Assembly: GCF_018860755.1 (NCBI RefSeq)
Contig: NZ_JAHKPW010000044.1
Span: 1-64,000 of the forward strand
Direction of reading: 5' to 3'
DNA length: 64,000 bases
DNA from: Colwellia sp. D2M02
Lineage (GTDB): Bacteria > Pseudomonadota > Gammaproteobacteria > Enterobacterales > Alteromonadaceae
The notes below the pieces were generated by a model. The model was given only the letters and a program-made list of their open reading frames with translations. It was not told the origin of the DNA and ran no database searches. This document shows, piece after piece, positions 37,719 through 47,383 of the stretch (positions are counted from its first letter, which is position 1; each line of letters begins with the position of its first letter). The position numbers and the translations under genes are program-made.

Positions 37719-38831
37719 TTACTGTTGTAATGCTTGTGTTAGTAATTTCGGTAAAGGCTTTTTAAATGCTTCTAGCCATGCCGTTGTAATGTTTGTTCGA
37801 GTAACTTTATCAAAAGGGACAATAGTCACTTGTGCCGCTTGTTGCCCAAGTATTGACGCTGCACCTAATTTAGCCATAGTTGCGCCAATGTCATAAGGTC
37901 TATCGGCGACTGTGCCGTATAAATTTCTGTTGGTTGCCATGTCTAATAAGTTATTGACCCCTAAATCATGGGTGATCACCTTAATATCAGGTCTATCTAA
38001 TGATCTTAATGCTTCTATTACTCCTTCAGCTGCACTATCCCATGAGACATAAATTGCTTCAATTTCTGGATTTTTTAGTACCATTGCTGCGGCAATGTTG
38101 CTGGTGTCGCTTTCTTTAACGAAACCTTTCTCGATAACAATCTCTATATTTGGCGCAGCGCTTAACGCTTCTCTAAAAGCACTGTCTCGGTTGTTAGTAA
38201 TAAAGTAATTAGCATCATGATAAATCATGCCTAATTTACCTTTATCTGACTTACTTGGTTGATTTAGTGCCTCTATAGCTAATTCAGCCGCTGCTCTTCC
38301 CATACCAAACATATCATCGGTAACAATACCGACATAATCTTTATGGTGCACAAAGCCTTCAATAGGGTTACTTAACAGCACTAACTTAGCACCGCTATCA
38401 ATGGCGTTACGGTAACTGTTTTTAGTACTGGTACTATCAACGGAGAGTGACAAAATAATGTCTGGCTTAAGTGCGCTTACATTTTCTAAGTCGGCCACTT
38501 GTTTAGCAGGATCGAACTGGGCGTCGGTAACCGCAATAACATCGATGCCAAGTGTTGAAAATGTTTCTCTTGCGCCTTGGTTAACCGCACTAACCCATGA
38601 GCTAGAGCCGTGCCATACTAATGCTGCCGTGAGCTTTTTAGTTTTTAACTGCGCTACTTGTTGTTCAGATAAGCTAATATTTTCTGATTTATCTGCATTA
38701 GTAATGCTGTTAAAGTCAATTGCTAATGCAGAGGAAGTAAAAGAAATAAGTAAAAAAGCAAAAGCAGTAGCAATGCTTTTACTGACTAAATGGCAATGAT
38801 TACGACCATGAAAGTAACGTGATAGTGTCAT
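37719..38831 (-). CDS. Periplasmic sugar-binding protein (RbsB-like)
   Basis: This 370-aa substrate-binding protein has a Sec signal peptide (IATAFAFLLISFTSSALA, about residues 20-38) and a Peripla_BP_4 fold. Landmarks are TAALVWHGSSSWVSAVNQGA, DPAKQVADLENVSALKPDII and YVSWDSAAEGVIEAL. It is the first gene of the ABC operon, read from the palindromic promoter at 38865-38920. AGG lies before the ATG. The substrate is not shown by the sequence; the setting suggests an aminosugar. Confidence 0.9.
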   Translation of the reverse strand: MTLSRYFHGRNHCHLVSKSIATAFAFLLISFTSSALAIDFNSITNADKSENISLSEQQVAQLKTKKLTAALVWHGSSSWVSAVNQGARETFSTLGIDVIAVTDAQFDPAKQVADLENVSALKPDIILSLSVDSTSTKNSYRNAIDSGAKLVLLSNPIEGFVHHKDYVGIVTDDMFGMGRAAAELAIEALNQPSKSDKGKLGMIYHDANYFITNNRDSAFREALSAAPNIEIVIEKGFVKESDTSNIAAAMVLKNPEIEAIYVSWDSAAEGVIEALRSLDRPDIKVITHDLGVNNLLDMATNRNLYGTVADRPYDIGATMAKLGAASILGQQAAQVTIVPFDKVTRTNITTAWLEAFKKPLPKLLTQALQQ

Positions 38832-38864
38832 AAATGAACCTGATTTGATTGTTTAATAAACTAT

Positions 38865-38920
38865 ATAGTAAAGATAAAAAACATTAAGTCAAATGTTTTG
38901 ACTTAATGTTTTTTATCTTT
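38865..38920 (-). promoter_or_regulatory. ABC operon promoter inside a 51-bp perfect palindrome
   Basis: 24-bp arms (38870-38893 and 38897-38920) are perfect reverse complements around the centre TGT. Their inner half-sites are GTCAAA/TTTGAC. On the minus strand, TTGACT (38892-38887), a 16-nt spacer and TACTAT (38870-38865) form a promoter whose -35 lies in the palindrome. This is most likely the operator of the divergent ROK regulator. Confidence 0.75.
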
Positions 38921-38955
38921 TTTGCAGTAAACAAACTAAAAATTTTTAACAAACG

Positions 38956-38976
38956 GTACTTTATAATTTAAAGTAC
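38956..38976 (+). promoter_or_regulatory. Palindrome over the -10 of the ROK regulator gene
   Basis: GTACTTTA-TAATT-TAAAGTAC has 8-bp perfect arms and contains TATAAT (38962-38967). It would let a dimer control the regulator's own promoter. The half-site differs from that of the 51-bp palindrome. Confidence 0.5.
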
Positions 38977-39010
38977 GTACAATGATCTTGATGACAAATA
39001 ATTCTCATAG

Positions 39011-40213
39011 GTGTGTGCTCACTTGAAAGGCTCAAACTCCAAAAAAAATAAAGCCTTAAACTTACGTTTAGTGCTCTCAGAAATAGTTACTCAACGGCCA
39101 ATTTCCCGAGTGGAGATTTCTCGACGTACGCACCTGACCAAGCAAACAATTACCAACATGGTTGAAGAGCTGCTCGATATTGGCTTAGTCATTGAAGTGG
39201 GTATTAAAAAAGAAGGTGCAGTTGGTAAGCCCTCAAAGATGCTCGATCTAAACCCCGAGGGCTGCTATAGCTTTTCGATTCGTATGTTTTTACAAAAGAT
39301 AGAGCTGGGCATTTTTTCGTTAACCGGCTTAGCGATTGTCAAAATGGAAGCAGAGTATAACCAAGGGAATGAGTTAAGCGTTATTAGTGAGTCATTTAAT
39401 ACACTAATGGCTCAAGCAAAATTAAAAAAATCGCAAATTCTTGGTGCAGGTATTACTTTTGTCAGTAACAAAGAGCACAACCTGTTAACGTATCAAAAAA
39501 GTATGGATTTTAAAGTTGCGTTAACAGAAACATTAGCGCTACCAATAGCGACTGAAAATACGGCCTCAGCTTGTGCTGCCTATCAAATGTTATATGGCGA
39601 AGCTAAACATTTACACAGTTTTGTTTGTGTGCATATTTCAGATGTGGTTGAAGCAGCGGTTGTTTATGATCGAAGTATATTACTCGGCGCAAATGGCTTA
39701 ACAGGTGCCATTGGTGAAATGTTTGTCACGCCAGAGACGGATGAAAAAACTGTAGAGCTGGGGCGGTTAAACGATTTTGCTTCACTTAATTCTTTGCAAG
39801 CGCATTTTGCCAAGTCGTTTACTAGTCAAGAAGCGTTGATGGAATACTGCTATAACAATCCGAAAGTATTTGAACAGTGGTTAGAAAAGTCTGCCGAGCC
39901 AATGCGCATCGCGATACATTCATTGGAAACCTTATTAAACTGCCAAACCATTATTATTGGTGGTGATGTCGACTCATGGTTTTTAGATAAGTTTATTACC
40001 CAGCTGCGACCTTATATTCCATCTATTGCCCAATACGGTGATAGAAGTGTTGTCCGCTTAATTAAAGTGCCTAAAGTTGAAGAACTAACCTTAAAAGCGA
40101 CGGCAACATTACCGCTACATGCCGCTTTATCTATGGGTAATATGCAAACTTTGTCTTTACCACCGTTTAATAGTTTAGAGCCAGTGCAACAACTGATTTA
40201 TTTAGCAGAATAA
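39011..40213 (+). CDS. ROK-family transcriptional regulator (NagC/Mlc-like)
   Basis: This 400-aa repressor-like protein has an N-terminal winged HTH (about residues 15-75, RPISRVEISRRTHLTKQTITNMV) followed by a sugar-kinase-fold ROK domain. Many members sense GlcNAc-6-P or other sugars. The typical ROK zinc motif (CxCGxxGC) is not seen; at its place the sequence reads VTPETDEKTVELGRLNDF. The start is a GTG at 39011 and is uncertain. It is divergent from the ABC importer operon with large palindromes between, so it probably controls that operon and the nearby TonB receptor. Confidence 0.85.
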   Translation: MCAHLKGSNSKKNKALNLRLVLSEIVTQRPISRVEISRRTHLTKQTITNMVEELLDIGLVIEVGIKKEGAVGKPSKMLDLNPEGCYSFSIRMFLQKIELGIFSLTGLAIVKMEAEYNQGNELSVISESFNTLMAQAKLKKSQILGAGITFVSNKEHNLLTYQKSMDFKVALTETLALPIATENTASACAAYQMLYGEAKHLHSFVCVHISDVVEAAVVYDRSILLGANGLTGAIGEMFVTPETDEKTVELGRLNDFASLNSLQAHFAKSFTSQEALMEYCYNNPKVFEQWLEKSAEPMRIAIHSLETLLNCQTIIIGGDVDSWFLDKFITQLRPYIPSIAQYGDRSVVRLIKVPKVEELTLKATATLPLHAALSMGNMQTLSLPPFNSLEPVQQLIYLAE

Positions 40214-40326
40214 ATCAGTTGTTGCACGATGGATTAACTTTGCATAACTTGTGTTAGTTATGTCACCAACCATAAAACATCTATTTTTGGGTAGGCTGCT
40301 TTAAGATTATTAGCAAGAGAAATAAT

Positions 40327-40821
40327 ATGTTGATACGCACTTTTTTTGTCAGTTTAATTTGTACTTTGGTGCTTGGCTGCGCTAGTTCAAGTAACTCGGG
40401 TAATTTGTACAACCAAGAAGAAGCTAATGCGATTAAGGGCAAGCACTGGTTAATGATAAACCTTAAACGAGAAGGGGTTTTAGCCACAGACTCTGGATTA
40501 CAGTATACCGTTTTAGAACCAAGCTCGGGTTGTAAACCTGATCCAGACTATAAAGTAACTGTGCACTATCAAATGTTTTCAGTGGCCTCGCAAAAAATGA
40601 TTGATAGCAGTTACCAACGCGGAAATCCTGATAAATTTGCTCTCTCTAAAATGGTCAAAGGTTGGCGTGAAGGGGTTCCTATGATGAAAGTTGGTGAAAC
40701 TTGGGAGTTTTATATACCGTCTGATCTTGCTTATGGTAGTAGAGGTTTAGCGGGCTCAGTTGCACCCAACAGTGTACTGATTTCACAAATAACATTGCTT
40801 GATGCCCGTTGTCATAATTAA
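40327..40821 (+). CDS. FKBP-type peptidyl-prolyl isomerase lipoprotein
   Basis: This 164-aa lipoprotein has the lipobox LVLGCAS (Cys18) and an FKBP domain: GLQYTVLEPSSG, VTVHYQM, then GWREGVPMMKVGETWEFYIPSDLAYG. It is expected to assist folding in the periplasm, anchored in a membrane. The FKBP core is slightly degenerate (VHYQMFSVASQKMIDSSY). It lies between the ROK regulator and the GH20 gene on the same strand but with its own gaps; no functional link to sugar use is evident. Confidence 0.88.
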   Translation: MLIRTFFVSLICTLVLGCASSSNSGNLYNQEEANAIKGKHWLMINLKREGVLATDSGLQYTVLEPSSGCKPDPDYKVTVHYQMFSVASQKMIDSSYQRGNPDKFALSKMVKGWREGVPMMKVGETWEFYIPSDLAYGSRGLAGSVAPNSVLISQITLLDARCHN

Positions 40822-41108
40822 CCACTGATAGATATTAAATTAATTAACTATTTAAACAATAATTTGTATTCAGTTGTAACTCAAAGATAACAAGGGTAGG
40901 AATAAATAATATTTTCTTGTATTATTTCAGTCACTTTTTAGGCAGTTGCTTTTGTAGTGTTGTAAGGTTTAGCGAATTAAATCTTCTGTGCGCTACTAAA
41001 ATCAAGCGATAAGCCATAAGTTAATGTCGTTGGTGTAATGTCTTATCTTGACGTCAATAAATGCTAACGTGGTAAATTTACAACAAAAATAAAATAAGGA
41101 AGATTCCC

Positions 41109-43706
41109 TTGTCATTTAAGAAACTTTTATTAGCAAACTTGCTGGTGACTTTACCACTAACCGCACAGGCGGGTTTATCTCAACAGCAACTTAATAGCTT
41201 TGCGTCAGATGCCGAAGTGCACTTTGAAGTGGTAGATAACTTTGTTTTTGGTAGTTCATCTCACAATGGGCGAGTTATTTTAGATAATAAGTCAAAGGTA
41301 GCTATTCCTGCTGGCGTCAGTGACTGGGCTATTTACATGCACGTTACTCGTGTTATTGATGAAGAGCAACAAACCGCAAAAGCTCATGGTTTGAATATCG
41401 AACATGTGCAGGGTGACTTACATCGCATAGTGCCAACAAAAGACTTTAAAGGCTTAGCCGCAGGTGAAACGCTGGCGATAAACTATAAAGGGGCTGCTTG
41501 GATCGTTAGTATGACTGACTTTATGCCAAGAACCTTTATTGTTAGTGGCAAAGCTAAGCCTGCTATTTTCGCGAATACAGATACCGAAGATAGCTTCTCT
41601 TATGTTAAACCTATGGTTCGCCCTGAGCAGTATTTACGTTATAACGAGCCAAAAGATTTATTTCCAAAAACGGATGCCGCTTTACGTTATAAAGCTAACT
41701 TAGCCGCGCAAGATTTTAGCTTAAGCCGTGAAGAAGTTACCCGTAAAATCATTCCTACGCCGCGCAGTGTTGATCATAATCGCGGTGAAACAACGTTTTC
41801 AGACCAATGGCAAATTCGTTACGCAGGTAGTTTAAAAAACGAAGTAACCTATTTACAAGCACAATTAGCCGATTACGGTTTAAGTAAGCTTGATGTACAA
41901 GCCGAGCACGTTCCATCAGCTAAAAAACAAGTGCTTTCACTTAAAGTGAATGCCAACTTAAATCATGAAGGTAAGCCCGGCTATAACTTAACGGTTGATA
42001 AAAATACTATTGAAATTATTGCCACAGATAATGCCAATGCATTTTACGCTATTCAATCATTACTAAGTTTAATGCCAACGGATAAAAAAGCACAAATTAA
42101 CTTACCTCGTCTTGAAGTTGAAGATTCAGCGCGCTATGAATGGCGTGGTATGCACTATGATATTGGTCGTAACTTCCATGGTAAAGACAATATTTTAAAG
42201 CTGATTGAGCAAATGGCTCATTACAAGCTTAATAAGCTACATTTACACATGACAGAAGATGAAGGCTGGCGTTTACAAATACCAGGCTTACCTGAGTTAA
42301 CCGATGTTGGTGCAAAGCGCTGTTTTGATTTAACGGAACAAAGCTGTTTATTAACACAACTAGGTGCAGGTCCTCATGGCGATGCCGTTGGTAATGGTTA
42401 TTTGACTCGTGAAGATTTCATTGAAATATTAAAATTTGCAACAGTTCGCCACATTGAAGTGATTCCTGAGGTTGATTTACCGGGCCACGCTAGAGCGGCA
42501 ATTAAGTCAATGGAAGCGCGTTATAACAACTTAATGAAAGCGGGTAAAAAAGAAGAAGCCAAAGCTTATTTATTGACGCATCCAAAAGATACTTCTAAAT
42601 ACTTAACGGTACAAAACTATAACGACAACTCAATGGATGTTTGTTTAGACTCAAGCTATAACTTCATTGATAAAGTGCTCTATGAAATGCAGGTCATGTA
42701 TCGCGATGCTGGCATTGACTTGAAAAAAGTACACTTAGGTGGTGATGAAGTTGGCGCGGGCTCTTGGGCAGGGTCTCCTGCGTGTCAGGCGTTATTTATT
42801 GAGCCAGGCAATGGCATATCAGGCGTACAAGATTTAAAAGCGTACTTTATGTCACGTGCTTCTAAACTATTAGCTAACCGTGGTTTAGCGATGGGTGGCT
42901 GGGAAGATGGCTTAATGTATAGCCGCACAGCAACCTTTGATCGTGACAGCTTAGCCCCAGATCAAGTATGGGCTAACCCTTGGGATAATATTTGGGAGTG
43001 GGGTGTTGCTGATAGAGCATACCGTTTAGCGAATGAAGGTTATGATGTGGTGTTATCTTCTGGATCACATTTATACTTAGATCACCCATATGAAGCTCAC
43101 CCAGAATCACGCGGTTATTACTGGGCAACACGCTTTACCGACACTAAACGTGTTTTTGGTTACATGCCAGATAACTTATACGCTAATGCTGACTATACCC
43201 GTCAAGGTGTTCCTATTGATAACTTAGAAGACTTAGTTGGTCGCGCTATGCCTAAATTAGAAAAGCCAGAAAACATTTTAGGTATGCAAGGCAATGTCTG
43301 GAGTGAAACTATTCGTACTGCTGAGCAAATGCAAGAAATGGTGTTCCCAAGAATTATCGCCATTGCTGAACGTGCATGGCACAAAGCAGATTGGGAAGGT
43401 GATAAGGTTAATGCAAAAAACAGAAACAAGCAGTGGGCTGAATTTGCCAATGTATTAGCAGCTAAAGAGTTTTCCAGAATGTCGAATAAAGGTATTCATT
43501 ATTACTTACCTATTCCTGGTGGCGTGATTAATGATGGAAAATTATCAGCAAACGTTGCGCTACCTAGCTTTAGTATTGAATACAGCTTAGATGGTCAATC
43601 GTGGCAAAGTTACCAAAGCCCAGTGACGGTAAAAGGTAATGTATGGCTGCGCAGCAAAGCGGTAGACGGTCGTGTTAGTCGTGCGACAGAGGTTGTAGAT
43701 AAGTAG
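41109..43706 (+). CDS. GH20 beta-N-acetylhexosaminidase (chitobiase)
   Basis: This 865-aa exported enzyme removes terminal GlcNAc from chito-oligosaccharides. Domains in order are a signal peptide (about 1-21), CHB_HEX carbohydrate-binding (about 30-170), GH20b, the GH20 catalytic barrel with Asp546-Glu547 in LGGDEVGAGSW, and a C-terminal CHB_HEX_C domain. The start is a TTG at 41109 with AAGGAAG upstream; no ATG is near. TTGACGTCAA (41048-41057) upstream may be a regulator site. A strong terminator follows. Confidence 0.95.
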   Translation: MSFKKLLLANLLVTLPLTAQAGLSQQQLNSFASDAEVHFEVVDNFVFGSSSHNGRVILDNKSKVAIPAGVSDWAIYMHVTRVIDEEQQTAKAHGLNIEHVQGDLHRIVPTKDFKGLAAGETLAINYKGAAWIVSMTDFMPRTFIVSGKAKPAIFANTDTEDSFSYVKPMVRPEQYLRYNEPKDLFPKTDAALRYKANLAAQDFSLSREEVTRKIIPTPRSVDHNRGETTFSDQWQIRYAGSLKNEVTYLQAQLADYGLSKLDVQAEHVPSAKKQVLSLKVNANLNHEGKPGYNLTVDKNTIEIIATDNANAFYAIQSLLSLMPTDKKAQINLPRLEVEDSARYEWRGMHYDIGRNFHGKDNILKLIEQMAHYKLNKLHLHMTEDEGWRLQIPGLPELTDVGAKRCFDLTEQSCLLTQLGAGPHGDAVGNGYLTREDFIEILKFATVRHIEVIPEVDLPGHARAAIKSMEARYNNLMKAGKKEEAKAYLLTHPKDTSKYLTVQNYNDNSMDVCLDSSYNFIDKVLYEMQVMYRDAGIDLKKVHLGGDEVGAGSWAGSPACQALFIEPGNGISGVQDLKAYFMSRASKLLANRGLAMGGWEDGLMYSRTATFDRDSLAPDQVWANPWDNIWEWGVADRAYRLANEGYDVVLSSGSHLYLDHPYEAHPESRGYYWATRFTDTKRVFGYMPDNLYANADYTRQGVPIDNLEDLVGRAMPKLEKPENILGMQGNVWSETIRTAEQMQEMVFPRIIAIAERAWHKADWEGDKVNAKNRNKQWAEFANVLAAKEFSRMSNKGIHYYLPIPGGVINDGKLSANVALPSFSIEYSLDGQSWQSYQSPVTVKGNVWLRSKAVDGRVSRATEVVDK

Positions 43707-43758
43707 CCTTTTTAAATGGTTCATTGAAGTTATTCAGATAGATAACTCTGCCTCGCTC

Positions 43759-43790
43759 AAAGAGCAAAGTGGTTCGCCACTTTGCTCTTT
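43759..43790 (+). terminator. Terminator after GH20 hexosaminidase
   Basis: AAAGAGCAAAGTGG/CCACTTTGCTCTTT form a 14-bp stem with a TTCG tetraloop and a TTT tail. The remaining gap to 44047 shows no other supported feature. Confidence 0.92.
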
Positions 43791-44047
43791 TTTGATCTAT
43801 CAAGGCAAAGCTTTTCTAATCAAGCGTTAGATATTGAAGCATCAGCTAATCAGGCTCATTTAAATTGCGCTCGTTGTTATCGTAAGTTGAATATTTAAAG
43901 GTGCTCAACTAAGGTTAACTAAGTAGCTGCTCTCAAAGCTTTTTATTGAAAAATATCAGCCATTTTTACGGGAGCTTATTAATATCAATCACTGATTTTT
44001 ATTTAGGTTTTATACTAAATACAAGTTTGCATACAGTAGGTAAGTTT

Positions 44048-45094
44048 ATGGTTAGAAAAAGTTGTTTAACACTAAGTGCTATATGCCTCTATGTGAGCAC
44101 AGCCTATAGCCACGAATTTACTGCCACCGTTGTTAATGACGCGAGTAATGTTGTTTCTGGTGGTGTTAATGAAACCTCTGCTGTGAGAACTTTAGTTAAT
44201 GCTAGCGCATTGTTTAATTTGTCTGAGCATTATAGTTTTTATGCTGATGGTGCTTTACTTAGAGGGGATGATGGCGGTTTAGACACTGGCGCTATTCAAG
44301 CTTACTCTAATATTGACGAAGCCGAATTTGAAGATATTTATGAAGTTTGGTTTGAAGGAAATTATCAAGAGCAAGGACTACGTTTTAAGTTAGGTCAAAT
44401 AGATGCTAATAGTGAGTTTGCCTTTATTGAGCATGGCGGCGAATTTATTCATTCATCAATGGGCTTTACACCAACGATTGCATTTATGCCAACCTACCCA
44501 ATGCCGACGCTAGCAGGCGCTATTAATTGGCAAGCAACGGAGAGTGGTAATATTGCTTTTGGTTTTTTTTCTGATGATTCAAATGAATTTGATGAAGTTT
44601 TCTATATTGCAGAGTGGGCTCAACGCTTTAACAATGTTGTCGCTAAAATAGGTGTTTGGCACCAAACTGGCGATATAGAAACCTTTACAGTAGCAAATCA
44701 TAAAGAGGGCACTGAGGGGGCTTATATGATTGTTGAGGGCTCGTTAGATAATCATTGGCTTTCTTCTCAATCATCATCGTGGTTTGCGCAAATGGGTTAT
44801 GCAGACGATGAAGTGAGTGAGTTGAACTTTCATTTTGGCGCAGGTATCGCTTGGTATGCTCCATTTAACAGAGCAGGAGATAAGACAGGGATTGGCGTTA
44901 ACCATGTATCAACGAGTCATTATTTACATAATGAATTACAAAAGTCCGAAACAGCTTACGAAGTTTTTTATCGTTTTCAAGTCAATGATTACCTCGCTTT
45001 TAAGCCAGATATTCAGTACATCGTTAGTCCCGCTACCGATAAAAGTTTAGACAATGTCTTGGTTGTAACCCTGCGTACTGAGATAACTTTTTGA
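44048..45094 (+). CDS. OprB-like carbohydrate-selective porin
   Basis: This outer-membrane beta-barrel of 348 aa uses ATG 44048 (MVRKSCLTLSAICLYVSTAY), which gives a clean signal peptide; the frame opens upstream to 43946. OprB marks are RFKLGQIDANSEFAFIEHGG, SSMGFTPTIAFMPTYPMP and the terminal VVTLRTEITF. It probably passes sugars released by the GH20 enzyme just upstream. It is separated from GH20 by a terminator, so it is a separate transcript. Confidence 0.82.
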   Translation: MVRKSCLTLSAICLYVSTAYSHEFTATVVNDASNVVSGGVNETSAVRTLVNASALFNLSEHYSFYADGALLRGDDGGLDTGAIQAYSNIDEAEFEDIYEVWFEGNYQEQGLRFKLGQIDANSEFAFIEHGGEFIHSSMGFTPTIAFMPTYPMPTLAGAINWQATESGNIAFGFFSDDSNEFDEVFYIAEWAQRFNNVVAKIGVWHQTGDIETFTVANHKEGTEGAYMIVEGSLDNHWLSSQSSSWFAQMGYADDEVSELNFHFGAGIAWYAPFNRAGDKTGIGVNHVSTSHYLHNELQKSETAYEVFYRFQVNDYLAFKPDIQYIVSPATDKSLDNVLVVTLRTEITF

Positions 45095-45275
45095 TGCTCT
45101 TCGCTAGTGATTATTAAACCGCTCTTTGGACTTTTTAATAATCATCGTACTACTCCTGTATTATTTATATTTATTTGATATTGTTGTGGTTATTTAAACT
45201 ATGGCAAAATGCATTGAAAGCTAATGCTCGGCAATGAGCCCAGCAATAAATATTATGATAACAACGGAGAGTTAG

Positions 45276-45551
45276 ATGAATATCGCAGCATTTATAATTG
45301 CATTAATAGGCGCACTTGTCGTTTTTGGTGGCTTTTTCTTTAGTAAAAGGCTTGAATCAAAAGTTAAATCTGGTGCTTTAAGAGTTACCTCAGCGATTGG
45401 AGGGTTTCTTTTGATCCCTTTAATAATTACTGCCACAGGATTACTACCAAGTGACTCAGTGCAAGCTGGAAAGTATTTTTTCTATATTATGATTATTGGG
45501 ATTATTTTGTCATTAATTTTTGGTAGAAAGAAGTCAGTAGCGAACTCGTAA
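45276..45551 (+). CDS. Small membrane protein of unknown function
   Basis: This 91-aa protein has an ACGGAGAG ribosome binding site. Three hydrophobic segments are seen (about residues 3-24, 39-58 and 66-84), with a basic loop SKRLESKVKSG and a basic C-terminus GRKKSV. I do not recognise a family. It lies between the porin and catalase as a likely single gene. Confidence 0.7.
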   Translation: MNIAAFIIALIGALVVFGGFFFSKRLESKVKSGALRVTSAIGGFLLIPLIITATGLLPSDSVQAGKYFFYIMIIGIILSLIFGRKKSVANS

Positions 45552-45785
45552 CATTTGAGTATTAATAACTTATCACACTAATCACGACCTAATCACGATA
45601 CATTTTTTTAAAATAAGAGCTAAGGCACAGTAACGGTTTAGCTCTTTACACCTCTTCATTTTTTAGCAAGTAACTGTCTTATTTTTCACTGGAATTAGAT
45701 AAAAGTCATATTGTGTCTAAACTTTATTGGATAGTAAGCGGTCTGAACTTGAGATAAACCAAATTATTCAACAAGTGAGTTTATA

Positions 45786-45802
45786 CGTTATTGTCAATAA
45801 CG
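45786..45802. promoter_or_regulatory. 17-bp palindrome upstream of catalase
   Basis: CGTTATTG-T-CAATAACG is a perfect 8-bp inverted repeat 36 bp before the katA ATG. It could be an operator or a leader hairpin. No OxyR-type pattern is clear in the gap. Confidence 0.4.
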
Positions 45803-45837
45803 AATTAACCATCGACTAACTGAGAGGGTATGACTTA

Positions 45838-47292
45838 ATGAGTAAGAAATTAACTACCGCAGCAGGTTGTCCTGTTGCTCATAATCAAAACGTTCAAACA
45901 GCAGGAAAGCGTGGTCCTCAACTGCTACAAGATGTATGGTTTTTAGAAAAAATGGCGCACTTTGATCGTGAAGTGATCCCTGAGCGCCGTATGCATGCAA
46001 AAGGCTCTGGTGCTTATGGTACATTTACAGTTACCCATGATATTACGCAATATACTAAGGCGAAAATATTTTCTGAAATAGGAAAAAAAACAGATCTATT
46101 CGCGCGTTTTACTACCGTAGCAGGTGAGCGTGGCGCTGCCGATGCAGAGCGTGATATTAGAGGTTTTGCCTTAAAGTTTTACACTGAAGAAGGCAACTGG
46201 GATTTAGTGGGTAACAACACACCAGTATTCTTTTTACGTGATCCTTTGAAATTTCCAGACTTAAATCATGCGGTAAAGCGTGATCCTCGCACTAATATGC
46301 GAAGCGCTAAAAATAACTGGGATTTCTGGACCTCATTACCCGAAGCGTTACACCAAGTCACTATTGTTATGAGCGATCGGGGCATACCGGCTACTTATCG
46401 TCATATGCACGGCTTTGGCAGCCATACTTTTAGTTTTATCAATGATAATAACGAGCGCTACTGGGTTAAGTTTCATTTCAAATCACAGCAAGGAATTAAG
46501 AACTTATCTGATGCAGAAGCAGGGCAAGTGATAGGCAATGACCGTGAAAGCCACCAACGTGATTTACTTGAAAGTATTGATAATAAAGACTTTCCTAAAT
46601 GGACGTTAAAAGTACAAATTATGCCTGAAGCGGATGCGGCAACGGTTCCATATAACCCTTTTGATTTAACTAAAATATGGCCGCACAAAGATTATCCATT
46701 AATTGAAGTCGGAGAGTTTGAGTTAAATCGTAATCCAGAAAACTTTTTCGCAGAAGTAGAGCAGTCGGCGTTTAATCCTGCCAATGTAGTTCCTGGTATT
46801 AGTTTTTCACCCGATAAAATGCTGCAAGGGCGTTTATTTTCATACGGTGATGCTCAGCGTTATCGCTTAGGCGTTAACCATCAACATATTCCAGTGAATG
46901 CTGCGCGTTGTCCTGTTCATAGTTATCATCGTGACGGCGCTATGAGGGTCGATGGTAATTTTGGTGGTACTGTCGGTTATGAGCCAAATATTGAAGGCGA
47001 ATGGGCAGAGCAACCTGAAGTTGCTGAACCAGCTTTAAATTTAGATGGAGCAGCTGCTCACTGGGATCACCGTGAAGATGACGATTACTTCTCACAACCT
47101 GGGGATTTATTTCGCTTAATGAGTGCAGAAAAACAAGCGATTCTTTTTGATAATACTGCGAGAAATTTAGATGGCGTACCTAAAGAAATCCAATTGCGCC
47201 ACTTAAAGCACTGTTATAAAGCAGACCCTGCTTATGGCGAAGGTATTGCTAAATTACTGGGTATCGACGTGAGTGAATTTAGTTCTTCATAA
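45838..47292 (+). CDS. katA: Small-subunit haem catalase
   Basis: This 484-aa monofunctional catalase breaks hydrogen peroxide into water and oxygen. Seen are the distal His region [20 protein letters not shown], the Asn block [16 protein letters not shown], and the haem-ligand Tyr in [17 protein letters not shown]. Length fits clade 3 small-subunit enzymes. GAGAGGG precedes the ATG. It is monocistronic. The symbol katA follows common usage for this clade. Confidence 0.95.
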   Translation: MSKKLTTAAGCPVAHNQNVQTAGKRGPQLLQDVWFLEKMAHFDREVIPERRMHAKGSGAYGTFTVTHDITQYTKAKIFSEIGKKTDLFARFTTVAGERGAADAERDIRGFALKFYTEEGNWDLVGNNTPVFFLRDPLKFPDLNHAVKRDPRTNMRSAKNNWDFWTSLPEALHQVTIVMSDRGIPATYRHMHGFGSHTFSFINDNNERYWVKFHFKSQQGIKNLSDAEAGQVIGNDRESHQRDLLESIDNKDFPKWTLKVQIMPEADAATVPYNPFDLTKIWPHKDYPLIEVGEFELNRNPENFFAEVEQSAFNPANVVPGISFSPDKMLQGRLFSYGDAQRYRLGVNHQHIPVNAARCPVHSYHRDGAMRVDGNFGGTVGYEPNIEGEWAEQPEVAEPALNLDGAAAHWDHREDDDYFSQPGDLFRLMSAEKQAILFDNTARNLDGVPKEIQLRHLKHCYKADPAYGEGIAKLLGIDVSEFSSS

Positions 47293-47383
47293 GTTCGCTT
47301 AAGCTAGTTTTCTAATTAGCAGTTAGATGACCTGAAATAATGGCGCATATAGCGCCCTTATTTCAGGATGATTTGTTATTGTT

